A stretch of DNA of 64,000 nucleotides from Sphingomonas_E sp042693015 (lineage in GTDB: Bacteria; Pseudomonadota; Alphaproteobacteria; Sphingomonadales; Sphingomonadaceae): positions 3,162,001 through 3,226,000 of the forward strand of contig NZ_CP170544.1 of NCBI RefSeq assembly GCF_042693015.1, in the 5' to 3' direction. The position numbers and the translations under genes were made by a program. Position 1 is the stretch's first letter; every line of letters begins with the position of its first letter. The notes beneath the pieces are model-generated. The model saw only the letters and a list, made by a program, of their open reading frames with translations, made no database searches and was not told the origin of the DNA. Positions 17,282-25,945 of the stretch are shown piece by piece.

Positions 17282-18459
17282 GCGACAACCGCTTCCTCGC
17301 CAATTTCATCTTCCTGTCGCTGGTGAGCGGGCTGACGATCGGCCTCGGCAAGATCGTCACCACGCTCTACGCGCTGTCGTTGGGGGCGACGCCTTTCCAG
17401 GTGGGTGTCGTCTCCGCGATGGAATCGATCGGCATGATGGTCGTCACCGTGCCGGCGGGCTTCATCATCGCCCGCTACGGCATGCGCAGCGTCTATTTCG
17501 TCGCGAGCCTCGGGCCGCTGCTCGTCAATCTCGCTTTGCCGTTCAGCCCATCGTGGATCGGCCTTGCGATCGGCCGCGGGCTGATCGGATTGTGCATCCC
17601 CTTCCGCATCGTTTCCATGAACAGCGCGTTCCTGGAGCGATTGAAGACGCTCGGCCCCGCCAAGGCCGGCTGGTATCGCGGCACGCTGACCGGCGGCATG
17701 GCGATCGTCGGCCCCGCCGCCGCGACCTTGCTCACCCAGCGATTGAGCCCCTTCATCTGCTTCCTGCTCGTCGCCGGTCTGTTCGGCCTGATGGGGCTGT
17801 TCAGCCTGTCCTTCATGCCCGCCCGCCAAGCCCCGGTCGAAGGTGCGCCCGGCGTGCTTGAGGAGCTGCGCATGATCGTCGCCAATGCAGACATCGCCGA
17901 AAGCTGCCTGATCGAGTTTCTGAGCAGCGCCACCAATTCACTGTTCGGCACCTTCATCATCCTGCTCGCCGCGGCACTGCCGCTACTGACCGCGCAGGAT
18001 GGCATCCATGTCATGCTGTTTCAGGGGGTGACGGCGGTCGCCATGCTGTTCCTCGGCGGCTCGCTGGTCGATCGCTTCAGGACGCGGACGGCTTATGGGC
18101 TGGGCCTCGCCCTCGCCACGGGCGCGCTGTTCGCCTTCGGGCTGGCGGGTGGGTTTACCACCCTTGCCCTCGGCGCGGTGCTGCTGAGCGCGGGCTCGGC
18201 GATCGTCCACCTCGTCAATATGCGGATGCTGGCGGCGCTGCCGGGCGGCAAGAGCAAGATCGCCGGTCTGTATAACCTCGCGTCGATGACCGGTTCCTCC
18301 TTCGGCGCAATCGCGGGCGGGCTGATGAGCCGGGCCGTGCCGCTCCAGTCCATCTACCTGATCTGGCTGCCGCTGCTCCTGCTCGGCGCGATCGCCGTCC
18401 GCATCATCCACCAGCGCCGCCCGCAAGCGGCCAGCTTTGCCACGGAGGCCGCCGAATGA
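17278..18459 (+). CDS. MFS transporter within the organosulfur operon
   Basis: 393-residue major facilitator protein with about 12 hydrophobic segments; it begins MSDNRFLANFIFLSLVSGL. The ATG at 17278 overlaps the SsuA-like stop, and its own stop overlaps the first permease start, so it is an integral part of the operon although it interrupts the usual binding-protein/permease order. It may export a product such as sulfite or a desulfurised carbon skeleton, or be an alternative importer. Substrate unknown; no loop motif points to a subfamily I can name with confidence. Confidence 0.85.
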   Translation: MSDNRFLANFIFLSLVSGLTIGLGKIVTTLYALSLGATPFQVGVVSAMESIGMMVVTVPAGFIIARYGMRSVYFVASLGPLLVNLALPFSPSWIGLAIGRGLIGLCIPFRIVSMNSAFLERLKTLGPAKAGWYRGTLTGGMAIVGPAAATLLTQRLSPFICFLLVAGLFGLMGLFSLSFMPARQAPVEGAPGVLEELRMIVANADIAESCLIEFLSSATNSLFGTFIILLAAALPLLTAQDGIHVMLFQGVTAVAMLFLGGSLVDRFRTRTAYGLGLALATGALFAFGLAGGFTTLALGAVLLSAGSAIVHLVNMRMLAALPGGKSKIAGLYNLASMTGSSFGAIAGGLMSRAVPLQSIYLIWLPLLLLGAIAVRIIHQRRPQAASFATEAAE

Positions 18460-19214
18460 CGCGCCCCTTGCCTGCCTTCATTCCGGCATTGCTGCCGCCC
18501 GTGCTGCTGGTAGCAGCGTGGCAGGCAGCGTCGGCGACGGGCCTCTTCCCCCCGCAAGTGCTCGTCCCGCCGAGCGAGGTTGCGTCGACGCTCGTCGCGC
18601 TCACCACCAATGGCGAACTGACATCGCATCTTGCGCAGAGCCTGTTCCGTTTGCTTTCCGGCTTTGCGATCGGCGGCGCTGCGGGCCTGGCCTTCGGCAC
18701 CATCCTCGCCCTTTCCAAATGGGCCGAGGCGCTTTTCTCGCCGCTCTTCCTGGCGGTGCGGCAGGTGCCGGTGCTGGCCTTCGTGCCGGTATTCGTGCTG
18801 CTGCTGGGGATCGAGGAAGGCTTCAAGATCACCATCGTCGCAGTCGCCACCTTCTTCCCGGTGGCACTCGCGACCTTCGATGGCGTGCGTGGCATTCCCA
18901 AAGGCTGGCTCGAAGTCGCCCGCGTCTATCGCACGCCGCCAATCGCCTTGGTGACGCACATCCTCATCCCCGCCACCGTGCCGCCGGTGTTGACGGGCCT
19001 GCGCATCGCGCTGTCGCGCGCCTGGCTAGTGTTGGTCGCGGCCGAACTTCTCGCCGCCGACAGCGGCATTGGCCAGATGATGGAGATGGGCCGGCAGATG
19101 TTCCGCATCGATGTCGTGCTGGCCGGCGTGATCGTCAGCGGCCTGATCGGCTTCGCGCTCGATCGCGGCGCCAAGTGGATCGAGCGTCGCGCGACCCGGT
19201 GGAGGACGGCATGA
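18456..19214 (+). CDS. SsuC/TauC-like ABC transporter permease 1
   Basis: 252-residue inner membrane permease with about six membrane segments and the BPD_transp_1 coupling loop (EVARVYRTPPIALVTHILIPATVPPVLTGLRIAL), typical of nitrate/sulfonate/taurine importers. It overlaps the MFS stop (ATGA) and the second permease start (ATGA). Two different permease genes in a row imply a heterodimeric channel, whereas SsuC and TauC are normally encoded by a single gene and work as homodimers. It works with the ATPase encoded at 20005. Confidence 0.9.
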   Translation: MTRPLPAFIPALLPPVLLVAAWQAASATGLFPPQVLVPPSEVASTLVALTTNGELTSHLAQSLFRLLSGFAIGGAAGLAFGTILALSKWAEALFSPLFLAVRQVPVLAFVPVFVLLLGIEEGFKITIVAVATFFPVALATFDGVRGIPKGWLEVARVYRTPPIALVTHILIPATVPPVLTGLRIALSRAWLVLVAAELLAADSGIGQMMEMGRQMFRIDVVLAGVIVSGLIGFALDRGAKWIERRATRWRTA

Positions 19215-19990
19215 GCACGCTTCTTCGCAACCCCTCTGCGCGCATCGCCATCGGCCTGGTCGCCCCGCTCGCGATCCTGCTCTGGTGGCAGGCGCAATCA
19301 CAGGCCGGAGGCACCCGCGCACTCGCCTTCGCTCCGCTCGGTTCGGTGGCTGATGCCTTCGCCGAACTCGCCGCCAGCGGCCAGTTGTTCGATGACGCGC
19401 TGGCATCGCTGTCGCGCGCCGTGACAGGGCTCATCATCGGTGGCATCGCCGGTGTCGCTCTCGGCGTCGCCATGGCGACGTCTCGGCTGCTCGATCGGCT
19501 GGTAGGGCCGCTCTACCACGCCATCCGCCAGGTGCCGTTGCTCGGCTGGCTGCCGCTGATCGGATTGTGGCTGGGCAATGGCGACAGCGCGAAACTGCTG
19601 ATCGTCAGCCTCGCAGCATTCTACCCGACGGTGCTCAACAGCTATGAAGGCGTCGCCCATGTCGAGCGGCGCTACCTGGAGGTCGGCCGCATCTACGGCT
19701 TCACCACGGCTCAGCGTTTCCGCCTGATTCTGCTGCCCGCCGCGCTGCCGCTGATCCTGACCGGCATCACCCAGGCGCTTGCCTTCGCGTGGATCGCGAC
19801 GATCGGCACCGAAATCCTGCTCGGATCGGGCAGTGGCCTCGGTTCGACCATGGGCCTGGCGCAGGCGCAGCAGCGGATGGACATCATCCTCGTCGCCATC
19901 CTCGTGACGGCCCTGCTCGGCTTCACCCTCAACCACCTCTTTGCCCGGCTGCGCGGCCATTTGCTGCGCTGGCAGGGCGCGTCTGCGTGA
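19211..19990 (+). CDS. SsuC/TauC-like ABC transporter permease 2
   Basis: 259-residue permease, paralogous to the preceding one, with the coupling loop RRYLEVGRIYGFTTAQRFRLILLP and six predicted membrane segments. ATG at 19211 overlaps the previous stop (ATGA); longer in-frame versions would run inside permease 1. It is expected to pair with permease 1. The following ATPase gene has its own good ribosome site (AAAGGAG). Confidence 0.9.
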   Translation: MSTLLRNPSARIAIGLVAPLAILLWWQAQSQAGGTRALAFAPLGSVADAFAELAASGQLFDDALASLSRAVTGLIIGGIAGVALGVAMATSRLLDRLVGPLYHAIRQVPLLGWLPLIGLWLGNGDSAKLLIVSLAAFYPTVLNSYEGVAHVERRYLEVGRIYGFTTAQRFRLILLPAALPLILTGITQALAFAWIATIGTEILLGSGSGLGSTMGLAQAQQRMDIILVAILVTALLGFTLNHLFARLRGHLLRWQGASA

Positions 19991-20004
19991 AAGGAGTTCC
20001 CCGA

Positions 20005-20853
20005 ATGACCGCCCAAGCCCGCGTCACGTCCGCGCCCACTCCCACCGCATCGCCACCGGCCAGCGGCGCGCTCAGGATCAGCAGCCTCTCCAAGAGCTTC
20101 ACGATCGACGGCAAGCCGCTGCCGGTGCTCGACGGCATCGATCTCACGCTCCGGCCGGGCGAATTCGTCAGCATCGTCGGCGCGAGCGGCTGCGGCAAAT
20201 CGACCCTGCTGCGCCTGATCGTCGGGCTCGACACCGATTATTCGGGCGAGATCAAGCTGGACGGGCATCGCATCGCCACCACCAGCCTCGATCGCGGCAT
20301 CGTCTTCCAGGATCACCGCCTGTTTCCGTGGATGACACTGGAGGAAAATGTCGGTCTCGCCCTCCTCAACACCGACATCCCGAAGGATCGCCGCGCGCAG
20401 ATCGTCTCCGATCATATCGCGCTGGTGAATCTCTCGGGTTTCGAGAAAGCCTATCCCCACCAGCTTTCGGGCGGCATGGCCCAACGCGCCGCGATCGCCC
20501 GCGCGCTCGTCACCGCACCCAAGCTGCTGTTGCTCGACGAACCACTCGGCGCGCTTGATGCGCTCACGCGCGTCCATGTTCAGAAGGAATTGCAGCGCAT
20601 CTGGATGCAACAACGCTCGACCATGCTGATGGTCACGCACGACGTGGAAGAAGCGCTCTATCTCGGCGATCGGGTCATCATCATGAGCCCCAATCCGGGC
20701 CGCATCCGCCGCATCGTCGATGTCGATCTGCCGCACCCGCGCGATCGCAGCTCGCCGATCCTTCATCGCCTCCGCGACGAGATCCTGGCCGAGCTCACCG
20801 GCGCACCCGATCCCGCCAATCTCGTCCGCTTCCCAGGCACGGAGGACCGCTGA
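20005..20853 (+). CDS. SsuB/TauB-like ABC transporter ATP-binding protein
   Basis: 282-residue ATPase of the nitrate/sulfonate/taurine family, energising the two permeases. Walker A GASGCGKST, Q-loop VFQDHRLFPWM, ABC signature LSGGMAQRAAIARAL, Walker B KLLLLDEPLGALD and the H-loop MVTHDVEEAL are all intact. The first ~25 residues (TSAPTPTASPPAS) are a low-complexity extension. The ATG at 20005 was chosen for AAAGGAG 9 bases upstream. The stop overlaps the nitroreductase-like start (TGATG). Confidence 0.92.
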   Translation: MTAQARVTSAPTPTASPPASGALRISSLSKSFTIDGKPLPVLDGIDLTLRPGEFVSIVGASGCGKSTLLRLIVGLDTDYSGEIKLDGHRIATTSLDRGIVFQDHRLFPWMTLEENVGLALLNTDIPKDRRAQIVSDHIALVNLSGFEKAYPHQLSGGMAQRAAIARALVTAPKLLLLDEPLGALDALTRVHVQKELQRIWMQQRSTMLMVTHDVEEALYLGDRVIIMSPNPGRIRRIVDVDLPHPRDRSSPILHRLRDEILAELTGAPDPANLVRFPGTEDR

Positions 20854-21461
20854 TGCCCCGCATTCCCGATCATCCCGTCGATCCATTGTTCGTCGATCGC
20901 TGGTCGCCGCGCAGCTTCACCGGCGAACCGGTGCCCGATGCGGTGTTGCAGAGCGCGTTCGAGGCCGCCCGCTGGGCGCCGTCTGCCTCCAACGCCCAGC
21001 CTTGGCGCTTCATCGTCGCACGACCCGGCGATGCCGAGTGGGCCGATTTCGTCAGTCTCCTCTTGCCGCGCAACCGGCTGTGGGCGGAGCGAGCCTCAGC
21101 GCTGATCCTGATCGTCTCCGCGCTTGATGTGGAGCGCCGGGGTGAGGTCGTCGCCAATGTCAGCCACAGCTTCGATGCCGGCGCGGCCTGGGCCAATTTC
21201 GCGCACCAGGCATTGCTGCTCGGCTGGCACACCCACGGCATCGGCGGCTTCGATCGGGACGCCGCGCGCGAACTGCTCGGCATACCCGAAGCCTTCGCCG
21301 TGGAGTCGATGTTGGCGCTCGGCAAGCAGGCGGACCTTGCCGGCCTTCATGCCGATTTCCACGCGCAGGAAAGCCCCAACGATCGCCGCCCGCTTGTCCA
21401 AACGGTCTTTTCCGGGCGCTTCGGCGCGCCCGCTTTTTCCCCACAGAGGAATGCCGCATGA
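20853..21461 (+). CDS. Nitroreductase-family FMN protein
   Basis: 202 residues of the nitroreductase/NAD(P)H-FMN oxidoreductase fold: FVDRWSPRSFTGEPV at the N-terminus, AARWAPSASNAQPWRFIVA (FMN-binding signature) and HGIGGFDRDAARELLGIP. It lies directly before the two luciferase-like monooxygenase genes, which need reduced flavin, so a role as flavin reductase for them is the simplest reading (inference). Operons of the ssu type usually use an SsuE-type reductase instead, so this would be a substitution. Coupled to its neighbours by overlapping stop and start codons on both sides. Confidence 0.85.
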   Translation: MPRIPDHPVDPLFVDRWSPRSFTGEPVPDAVLQSAFEAARWAPSASNAQPWRFIVARPGDAEWADFVSLLLPRNRLWAERASALILIVSALDVERRGEVVANVSHSFDAGAAWANFAHQALLLGWHTHGIGGFDRDAARELLGIPEAFAVESMLALGKQADLAGLHADFHAQESPNDRRPLVQTVFSGRFGAPAFSPQRNAA

Positions 21462-22402
21462 CCACCCAGACCTATTGGCAGCTTGATCCCGCCGCCGAGC
21501 CGAGCCGGTCCGAAGCCGGCGAGCGACCGCGCTGGCAACCGGTGATCCGCGATGTCCGCACCGCTGCGCTCAATCGCTACGATCATTATGCCCAGATCGC
21601 ACGCGCCGCCGCGATTACCGGCTTTGACGGGCTCTTCGTCCGCCACAGCGAACCGCATGACGACAGCCAGATCATCGCCGCAGCCGTCGCCCGCGCCACG
21701 CCACGCCTGCTGCTGGTGCCGGAATTTCCCGCCTCCGTCGGTTCGGCGGTCTATGCCGCCAAGCAGGCCGTCAGTTTCCAGCGTCTCGCCCATGGCCGGC
21801 TCGGCTGGGCGATCGCTCCCGATGCCGGTTCGGAAGATCGTACCCGGATCGGCGATCATGTCGCCGACGAGGATCTGGTCGCCCGGACGGAGGAATTCCT
21901 GACCGTCGCCCGCGGCGTCCACGGCACGCGCCCCTTCACCTTCAAGGGTCAATATTTCGAGGTCGCAGGCGGTGGCTTCGAAGAACCGCTCAACCGTGTC
22001 GCCTTCCCCAAGGTCTTCCTGCGCGACGAGGGCGAGGAAGCCTGGGGCCTCTCCGCCCGCCACGCGGACGTCCATCTGTTCGAGGCCGCTCCCGTCGACG
22101 TCCTGCGCCACGCCATCGAAGCGCTCGATCGCCAGGCGCTTGCCGCCGGCCGGTCGATCGAATTTGGCGTCGTCGCCTCAGTCCTTGCCCGCGAAAGCGA
22201 TGAGGAAGCACGGGAAGCCGGCACCGCCGACATCGCCGGCAGCTATGAAGGCGTAGCAGCCCAGCTTGCCGCGCTCTCCGCCATCGGCATTCAGCACTTC
22301 ACCCTGTCCGCCTCGCCCTCGCTCGAAGAGGCCTACCGCATCGGGCAGTTCGTCCTTCCCCGTTTCCGCGCAGCCGCCGATCCGGCGCGCGCCGCCGCCT
22401 GA
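21458..22402 (+). CDS. Luciferase-like (LLM) flavin-dependent monooxygenase 1
   Basis: 314-residue bacterial-luciferase-family protein, somewhat short for the SsuD branch. Family features are the N-terminal barrel segment ITGFDGLFVRHSEPHDDSQ, ARATPRLLLVPEFP and the C-terminal SYEGVAAQLAALSAIGIQHFTLSASPSLEEAYRIG. The last segment is shared with the next gene product (GTPHLEEAYRIGEEVLP), which shows common ancestry. It probably oxidises a C-S bond or an S-containing group using FMNH2 supplied by the nitroreductase-like protein, possibly as a partner of monooxygenase 2. Start overlaps the previous stop (ATGA). Confidence 0.85.
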   Translation: MTTQTYWQLDPAAEPSRSEAGERPRWQPVIRDVRTAALNRYDHYAQIARAAAITGFDGLFVRHSEPHDDSQIIAAAVARATPRLLLVPEFPASVGSAVYAAKQAVSFQRLAHGRLGWAIAPDAGSEDRTRIGDHVADEDLVARTEEFLTVARGVHGTRPFTFKGQYFEVAGGGFEEPLNRVAFPKVFLRDEGEEAWGLSARHADVHLFEAAPVDVLRHAIEALDRQALAAGRSIEFGVVASVLARESDEEAREAGTADIAGSYEGVAAQLAALSAIGIQHFTLSASPSLEEAYRIGQFVLPRFRAAADPARAAA

Positions 22403-22415
22403 CAGGAGATATCCC

Positions 22416-23573
22416 ATGTCGATCGACTTTTACTGGCGCCTGCCGACCCACGGCTGCCACAGCAGCGTCCGTCGCGGTTCCTATGATCGTGGCGACTGGT
22501 CGCCGATCAGTCCTTACAACCAGTCGCCGGGCCTCAATCGCGACGGCCAGGACGATGGCTTCCGCTACATCGATCATCTGGCGGAAATCGCCAATGCGGC
22601 CGAGATTTCGGGCTTCATCGGCGGGCTGATCCCGTCTTTTCCGAACACCGACGATCCCTGGGTGATCTCGCCGCTGCTGGCGCGCGAGACCAAGACCTTC
22701 CGCTTCATGATCGCCTTCCAGCCGGGCTTCCTGAATCCGGTGCAGGCCGCACGCCTTTCGGCCAGTCTGCAGCGCGCGACCGGCGGGCGGACGGTCTACA
22801 ACATCATCACCGGCGGCGGCGGCCCTTCCCAGCTCTGGTGGGGCGACAGCTTCTCGCATGACGATCGCTACGGCCGCACGACCGAATTTCTCGATGTCCT
22901 GAAGGGCGTCTGGAAGGGCGGCGACTTCAGCTATGATGGCCGCTTCTACCAGGTCCGCGAAGGCGGACTCTCTCCGCTGCTCGGCAGCGAGCCGCTCCCC
23001 GAAATCTGGTTCTCCGGCTCATCGGATGCCGCGCTCCAGTCCGCGTCGAAACATGCGGATTATTATCTCTCCTGGCTCGAGCCGTTCGACCAGCTCACGG
23101 AAAAATTCGCGCGCGTGAAAGAGCGCACCGCAGCACTCGGCCGTCAGCAGAAATGCGCCGTGCGCGTCGATCTCGTCGCGCGTCCGACCGAGGAGGAGGC
23201 GTGGCGCGACATCCGCGCCGGCTTCGAGAATGTCAGCGACGAGACCCGCGCGCGCTGGCGCGGCCAGCCCACCGATTCCGTCGGCGCGGCGCGGCAGGCG
23301 GCGCTGAAGCCGACCGAGGCAAAGCGCTATGACGAACTGATCGTCGGCCCGAACCTGTGGGGCGGGTTCAACCTGCTCCGCGGCGGCCCCGCGCTCGGCA
23401 TCGTCGGCAGTTACGAGCAATGCGCCGCCAAGCTCGACGAACTGATCTCCCGCGGCGCCGACGGCTTCATCCTCGCCGGCACGCCGCATCTGGAGGAAGC
23501 CTATCGCATCGGTGAGGAGGTGCTGCCTTTGCTCGGCCGCTCCGCGTCCGCCCTGCAACAAGCCGCCGAATAA
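22416..23573 (+). CDS. SsuD-like FMNH2-dependent monooxygenase 2
   Basis: 385 residues, the length typical of alkanesulfonate monooxygenase SsuD, and similar to it at RYIDHLAEIANAAEISGF, TKTFRFMIAFQPGFLNP, GRTVYNIITGGGG and LPEIWFSGSSDAALQSASKHAD. SsuD cleaves alkanesulfonates to sulfite plus aldehyde with FMNH2 and oxygen. Here the actual substrate may be an aromatic or cyclic sulfur compound, because DszB-like genes are present. AGGAGAT precedes the ATG, 13 bases after the previous stop. Whether it produces a sulfinate for the DszB-like proteins (as DszA does) or sulfite directly is open. Confidence 0.88.
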   Translation: MSIDFYWRLPTHGCHSSVRRGSYDRGDWSPISPYNQSPGLNRDGQDDGFRYIDHLAEIANAAEISGFIGGLIPSFPNTDDPWVISPLLARETKTFRFMIAFQPGFLNPVQAARLSASLQRATGGRTVYNIITGGGGPSQLWWGDSFSHDDRYGRTTEFLDVLKGVWKGGDFSYDGRFYQVREGGLSPLLGSEPLPEIWFSGSSDAALQSASKHADYYLSWLEPFDQLTEKFARVKERTAALGRQQKCAVRVDLVARPTEEEAWRDIRAGFENVSDETRARWRGQPTDSVGAARQAALKPTEAKRYDELIVGPNLWGGFNLLRGGPALGIVGSYEQCAAKLDELISRGADGFILAGTPHLEEAYRIGEEVLPLLGRSASALQQAAE

Positions 23574-23596
23574 TTCTTCATTTCAGGAGTAGATTC

Positions 23597-24313
23597 ATGA
23601 CCACGCTCAACTCCACCATTTCCGATTTCGCCGCAGCCGCAGCCCGCGATGCTGCCGTCGCCTTCCGTGGCCTGCGTGACACCGGCACCATCTCGCCTTC
23701 GGGCACCGTCAACTTCGTCGAGCGCGTGCCCGGCGAGCAGGCGGTCGTCTCGATCGGCTATCCCGGCCCCTTCGCCCCCGATGCCGATCTGAAGCCGACC
23801 ATCTTCAACTTCGATGGTGACGTGCTGGGCGGCGATCCCAAGGGCAATCTCGGTGGCAACCGCTATCTGCCGATCTTCCGCGCGCACGACGACATCACCA
23901 CCGTCAGCCATGTCCACACCGTCTATCTCGGCGCCTGGTCGCAGAGCCACCGCGCGCTGCCGATCCGCTACGTCCCCGTCCAGCGCTGGACGCGGGCGCG
24001 CGAGCTGCCCATCTATATCGACCGTCGCCAGGGTGAAGCGAACTTCATCCTCGACGTGCTGGCACAGGATGCCCAGGTGCCCGCGATCCTCGAAGCCAAT
24101 GGCGGCTCGACAGCCTGGGGCCGCAAGGGCCTGCTCCAGCTCGCCAGCTACATCGTGCTGCTAGAGGAAGGCGCCCGCTTCCAGGCGCTGGCCGAGACGC
24201 TGGGCGGTTCCAAACCCTATGGCCCCGGCGTGCTCGAACAGCAGTGGAAAATGTCCGGCCTGATCCGCGAAACCGACCGCTTCGACGAACCGGAAGCGAT
24301 CGCGGCAGAATGA
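23597..24313 (+). CDS. Class II aldolase/adducin-like protein, last gene of the organosulfur operon
   Basis: 238 residues resembling the class II aldolase/adducin fold: SPSGTVNFVERVPGEQ, then the pair of metal histidines in TTVSHVHTVYLGAWSQS and a later region with GRKGLLQLASYIVLLEEGARFQALAE. Members bind zinc and retro-aldol cleave or rearrange sugar phosphates and methylthio-sugars. The fold also contains methylthioribulose-phosphate dehydratase MtnB, which gives a possible sulfur connection. Its place at the end of a sulfur operon suggests processing of the desulfurised carbon skeleton (inference). CAGGAG precedes the ATG. A strong hairpin follows the stop. Confidence 0.7.
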   Translation: MTTLNSTISDFAAAAARDAAVAFRGLRDTGTISPSGTVNFVERVPGEQAVVSIGYPGPFAPDADLKPTIFNFDGDVLGGDPKGNLGGNRYLPIFRAHDDITTVSHVHTVYLGAWSQSHRALPIRYVPVQRWTRARELPIYIDRRQGEANFILDVLAQDAQVPAILEANGGSTAWGRKGLLQLASYIVLLEEGARFQALAETLGGSKPYGPGVLEQQWKMSGLIRETDRFDEPEAIAAE

Positions 24314-24319
24314 ATGCTG

Positions 24320-24349
24320 TGCGTGCGCCGCTGCGTGTCGGCGCACGCA
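24320..24349 (+). terminator. Hairpin at the end of the organosulfur operon
   Basis: TGCGTGCGCC (24320-24329) pairs perfectly with GGCGCACGCA (24340-24349) around a 10-nt loop, starting 7 bases after the class II aldolase stop. A second small stem CCGGC-AC-GCCGG follows at once. There is no T-run, so termination may be Rho-assisted. The remaining bases up to the next gene (24362-24478) show no other clear signal. Confidence 0.5.
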
Positions 24350-24478
24350 TCCGGCACGCCGGCACGATTGCTCGCTTGTCGTGAGGATTTGCGGCCATAA
24401 TTTCCGACCTTGGCTGGTCACGGCGCGCATTTTTGGGCAACCCGTTCGCACCCGATTTGCCCAAGCCGAGGAAATATG

Positions 24479-24778
24479 ATGACCGCTTATGCCGTACTCG
24501 TAAGGCAAAAGACCAAGGATATTGGGGCACTCAGCGTCTATGCCGAAAAGGCGACGGCGGCCCGCGCCGGGCATGCGCTGACGCCGCTCGCGCTCTATGG
24601 CGAATATGAGCAGCTTGAGGGCGACGCGGCTGAGGGCGCCGTCATCATATCCTTCCCCACCATGGCCGAAGCGCGCGCCTGGTATCATAGCCCGGCCTAT
24701 CAAGAGGCCCTGGCCTATCGCCAAGCGGGTGGCGATTATAGCGTATTTCTGATCGAGGGGGCGGACGGTGCTCGCTGA
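24479..24778 (+). CDS. DUF1330 family protein
   Basis: 99-residue protein of the DUF1330 (dimeric ferredoxin-like alpha-beta barrel) family: TAYAVLVRQKTKD at the start, then LYGEYEQLEGD, VIISFPTMAEARAWYHSPAYQEAL and a C-terminal SVFLIEGAD. The segment 'W-(Y/H)-xSPAYQ' is diagnostic. Biochemical role unknown; some relatives are small oxygenase- or decarboxylase-like proteins. Two ATGs lie side by side (24476 and 24479); the second is 6 bases after AGGA and is preferred. It is convergent with the channel-like gene. Confidence 0.8.
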   Translation: MTAYAVLVRQKTKDIGALSVYAEKATAARAGHALTPLALYGEYEQLEGDAAEGAVIISFPTMAEARAWYHSPAYQEALAYRQAGGDYSVFLIEGADGAR

Positions 24779-24869
24779 GCGGCCCCGGAGTTGCCGCACT
24801 TGGCCCGGGTAGCGCGCAGGATCGCGTGCGGCGATAAGCTTCGGCCCACGCTGGCGAAAACGGTCACTG

Positions 24870-25892
24870 TTAATTAACCGGCGGCACGAGCGGCGCCGTC
24901 GGCTTTCCGAGATGCTCGGCAAGCGCTGCCACATGGATCTGATGCTCGGTCCGCGCAGACGCGGCCTGCTGATAATCGATTTCGTCGCGTAGCCGATAGC
25001 CAGCAGCCGCCAGGCGGGAAGCCACCTGCTCCAGCGCCGCCTTGTCCGTCGCCGGCGCCCCTGCTTCCAGCCCCGCGAGCCGGACGAGGATCTTGGCCAT
25101 CCGTGTGCCTTCGTCGCGCAACAGCACCGCCGGCCCATACAGACGATCATCGTCGATATAGAATTGAATGATGAGCGCCAGATCCAGCAGCGCGCCGAGC
25201 GCTGCAGGCCAGGCGGAGCCGGTCCCCGCTGAATCGAAATAGATGAGCGAGGGGTGCGTGGCATGGCTCTGTCGCACTGTCGCGCACCAGGTCCGCCCCT
25301 CGCGCAGCACTGCGCCAAGCTCGCTTTGGTTGTGTATCGAAGCAAAGCGCTCAAGCAGGATCAGCGCCGAAGGTGGATCACCGGCAGACGTGCCAAGCTT
25401 GAAGACGTCGACGTCACGCCGCGCGGTGCTGCTCTGCACCTGCAGAAAATAAGTGACCGCCATCGTCATCACCGCAAGCCCGCAAAAGCCCGAACCGAGG
25501 ATGATCCAGCGCGCCCCGCCGGTCACTTCGGTTTCGCTGATACCGACGGTCACCAGCGAACTGCCGACAAGATAGAAGGCATCGGCAAAGCTGGTCAGCG
25601 CCGGCTGGAACGCCGCTCTGAGCGCGTAGGCAGCCATGCCGAAGCCGGCCGCGAGCAGGCTCATCCAAACCGTGAAGGATGCAATCAGTACGATTGGCGC
25701 GAACATGCCGGAAAGGCCACGGCGATTCATGTGTCGCCATAGTGGAAGGAGCAGAAAAGCGAGCCGGCGCGGCGTGCGGAGCGTGGCCTGGCTGTCGCCG
25801 GGCACCAGCACCGTCCGGATAACATCGCTAAGGGTGACGCCTGCAAGCGAGAGTCCGACGATCAGAAGCATCATGTCGGAGACACCGGGCAC
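24870..25892 (-). CDS. Ion-channel-like membrane protein
   Basis: About 340 residues. The N-terminal half has an initial hydrophobic helix, then two more (IASFTVWMSLLAAGFGMAAY and WIILGSGFCGLAVMTMAVTYFLQ). Between them lies FADAFYLVGSSLVTVGISE, which resembles a two-helix potassium channel pore loop; the canonical filter T-V-G-Y-G is replaced by T-V-G-I-S. The C-terminal half is soluble, helical and unrecognised. The GTG at 25892 is used; ATG at 25874 is an equally possible start. It is the last gene of the minus-strand group that includes pflB-pflA and the CYTH gene, 53 bases after the latter. Ion selectivity is doubtful given the altered filter. Confidence 0.65.
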   Translation of the reverse strand: MPGVSDMMLLIVGLSLAGVTLSDVIRTVLVPGDSQATLRTPRRLAFLLLPLWRHMNRRGLSGMFAPIVLIASFTVWMSLLAAGFGMAAYALRAAFQPALTSFADAFYLVGSSLVTVGISETEVTGGARWIILGSGFCGLAVMTMAVTYFLQVQSSTARRDVDVFKLGTSAGDPPSALILLERFASIHNQSELGAVLREGRTWCATVRQSHATHPSLIYFDSAGTGSAWPAALGALLDLALIIQFYIDDDRLYGPAVLLRDEGTRMAKILVRLAGLEAGAPATDKAALEQVASRLAAAGYRLRDEIDYQQAASARTEHQIHVAALAEHLGKPTAPLVPPVN

Positions 25893-25945
25893 GCCAGTTC
25901 ACCAAGACTTTGCGGTCGTGAAGGCCAGGACAGCGGCGAGCCGCG

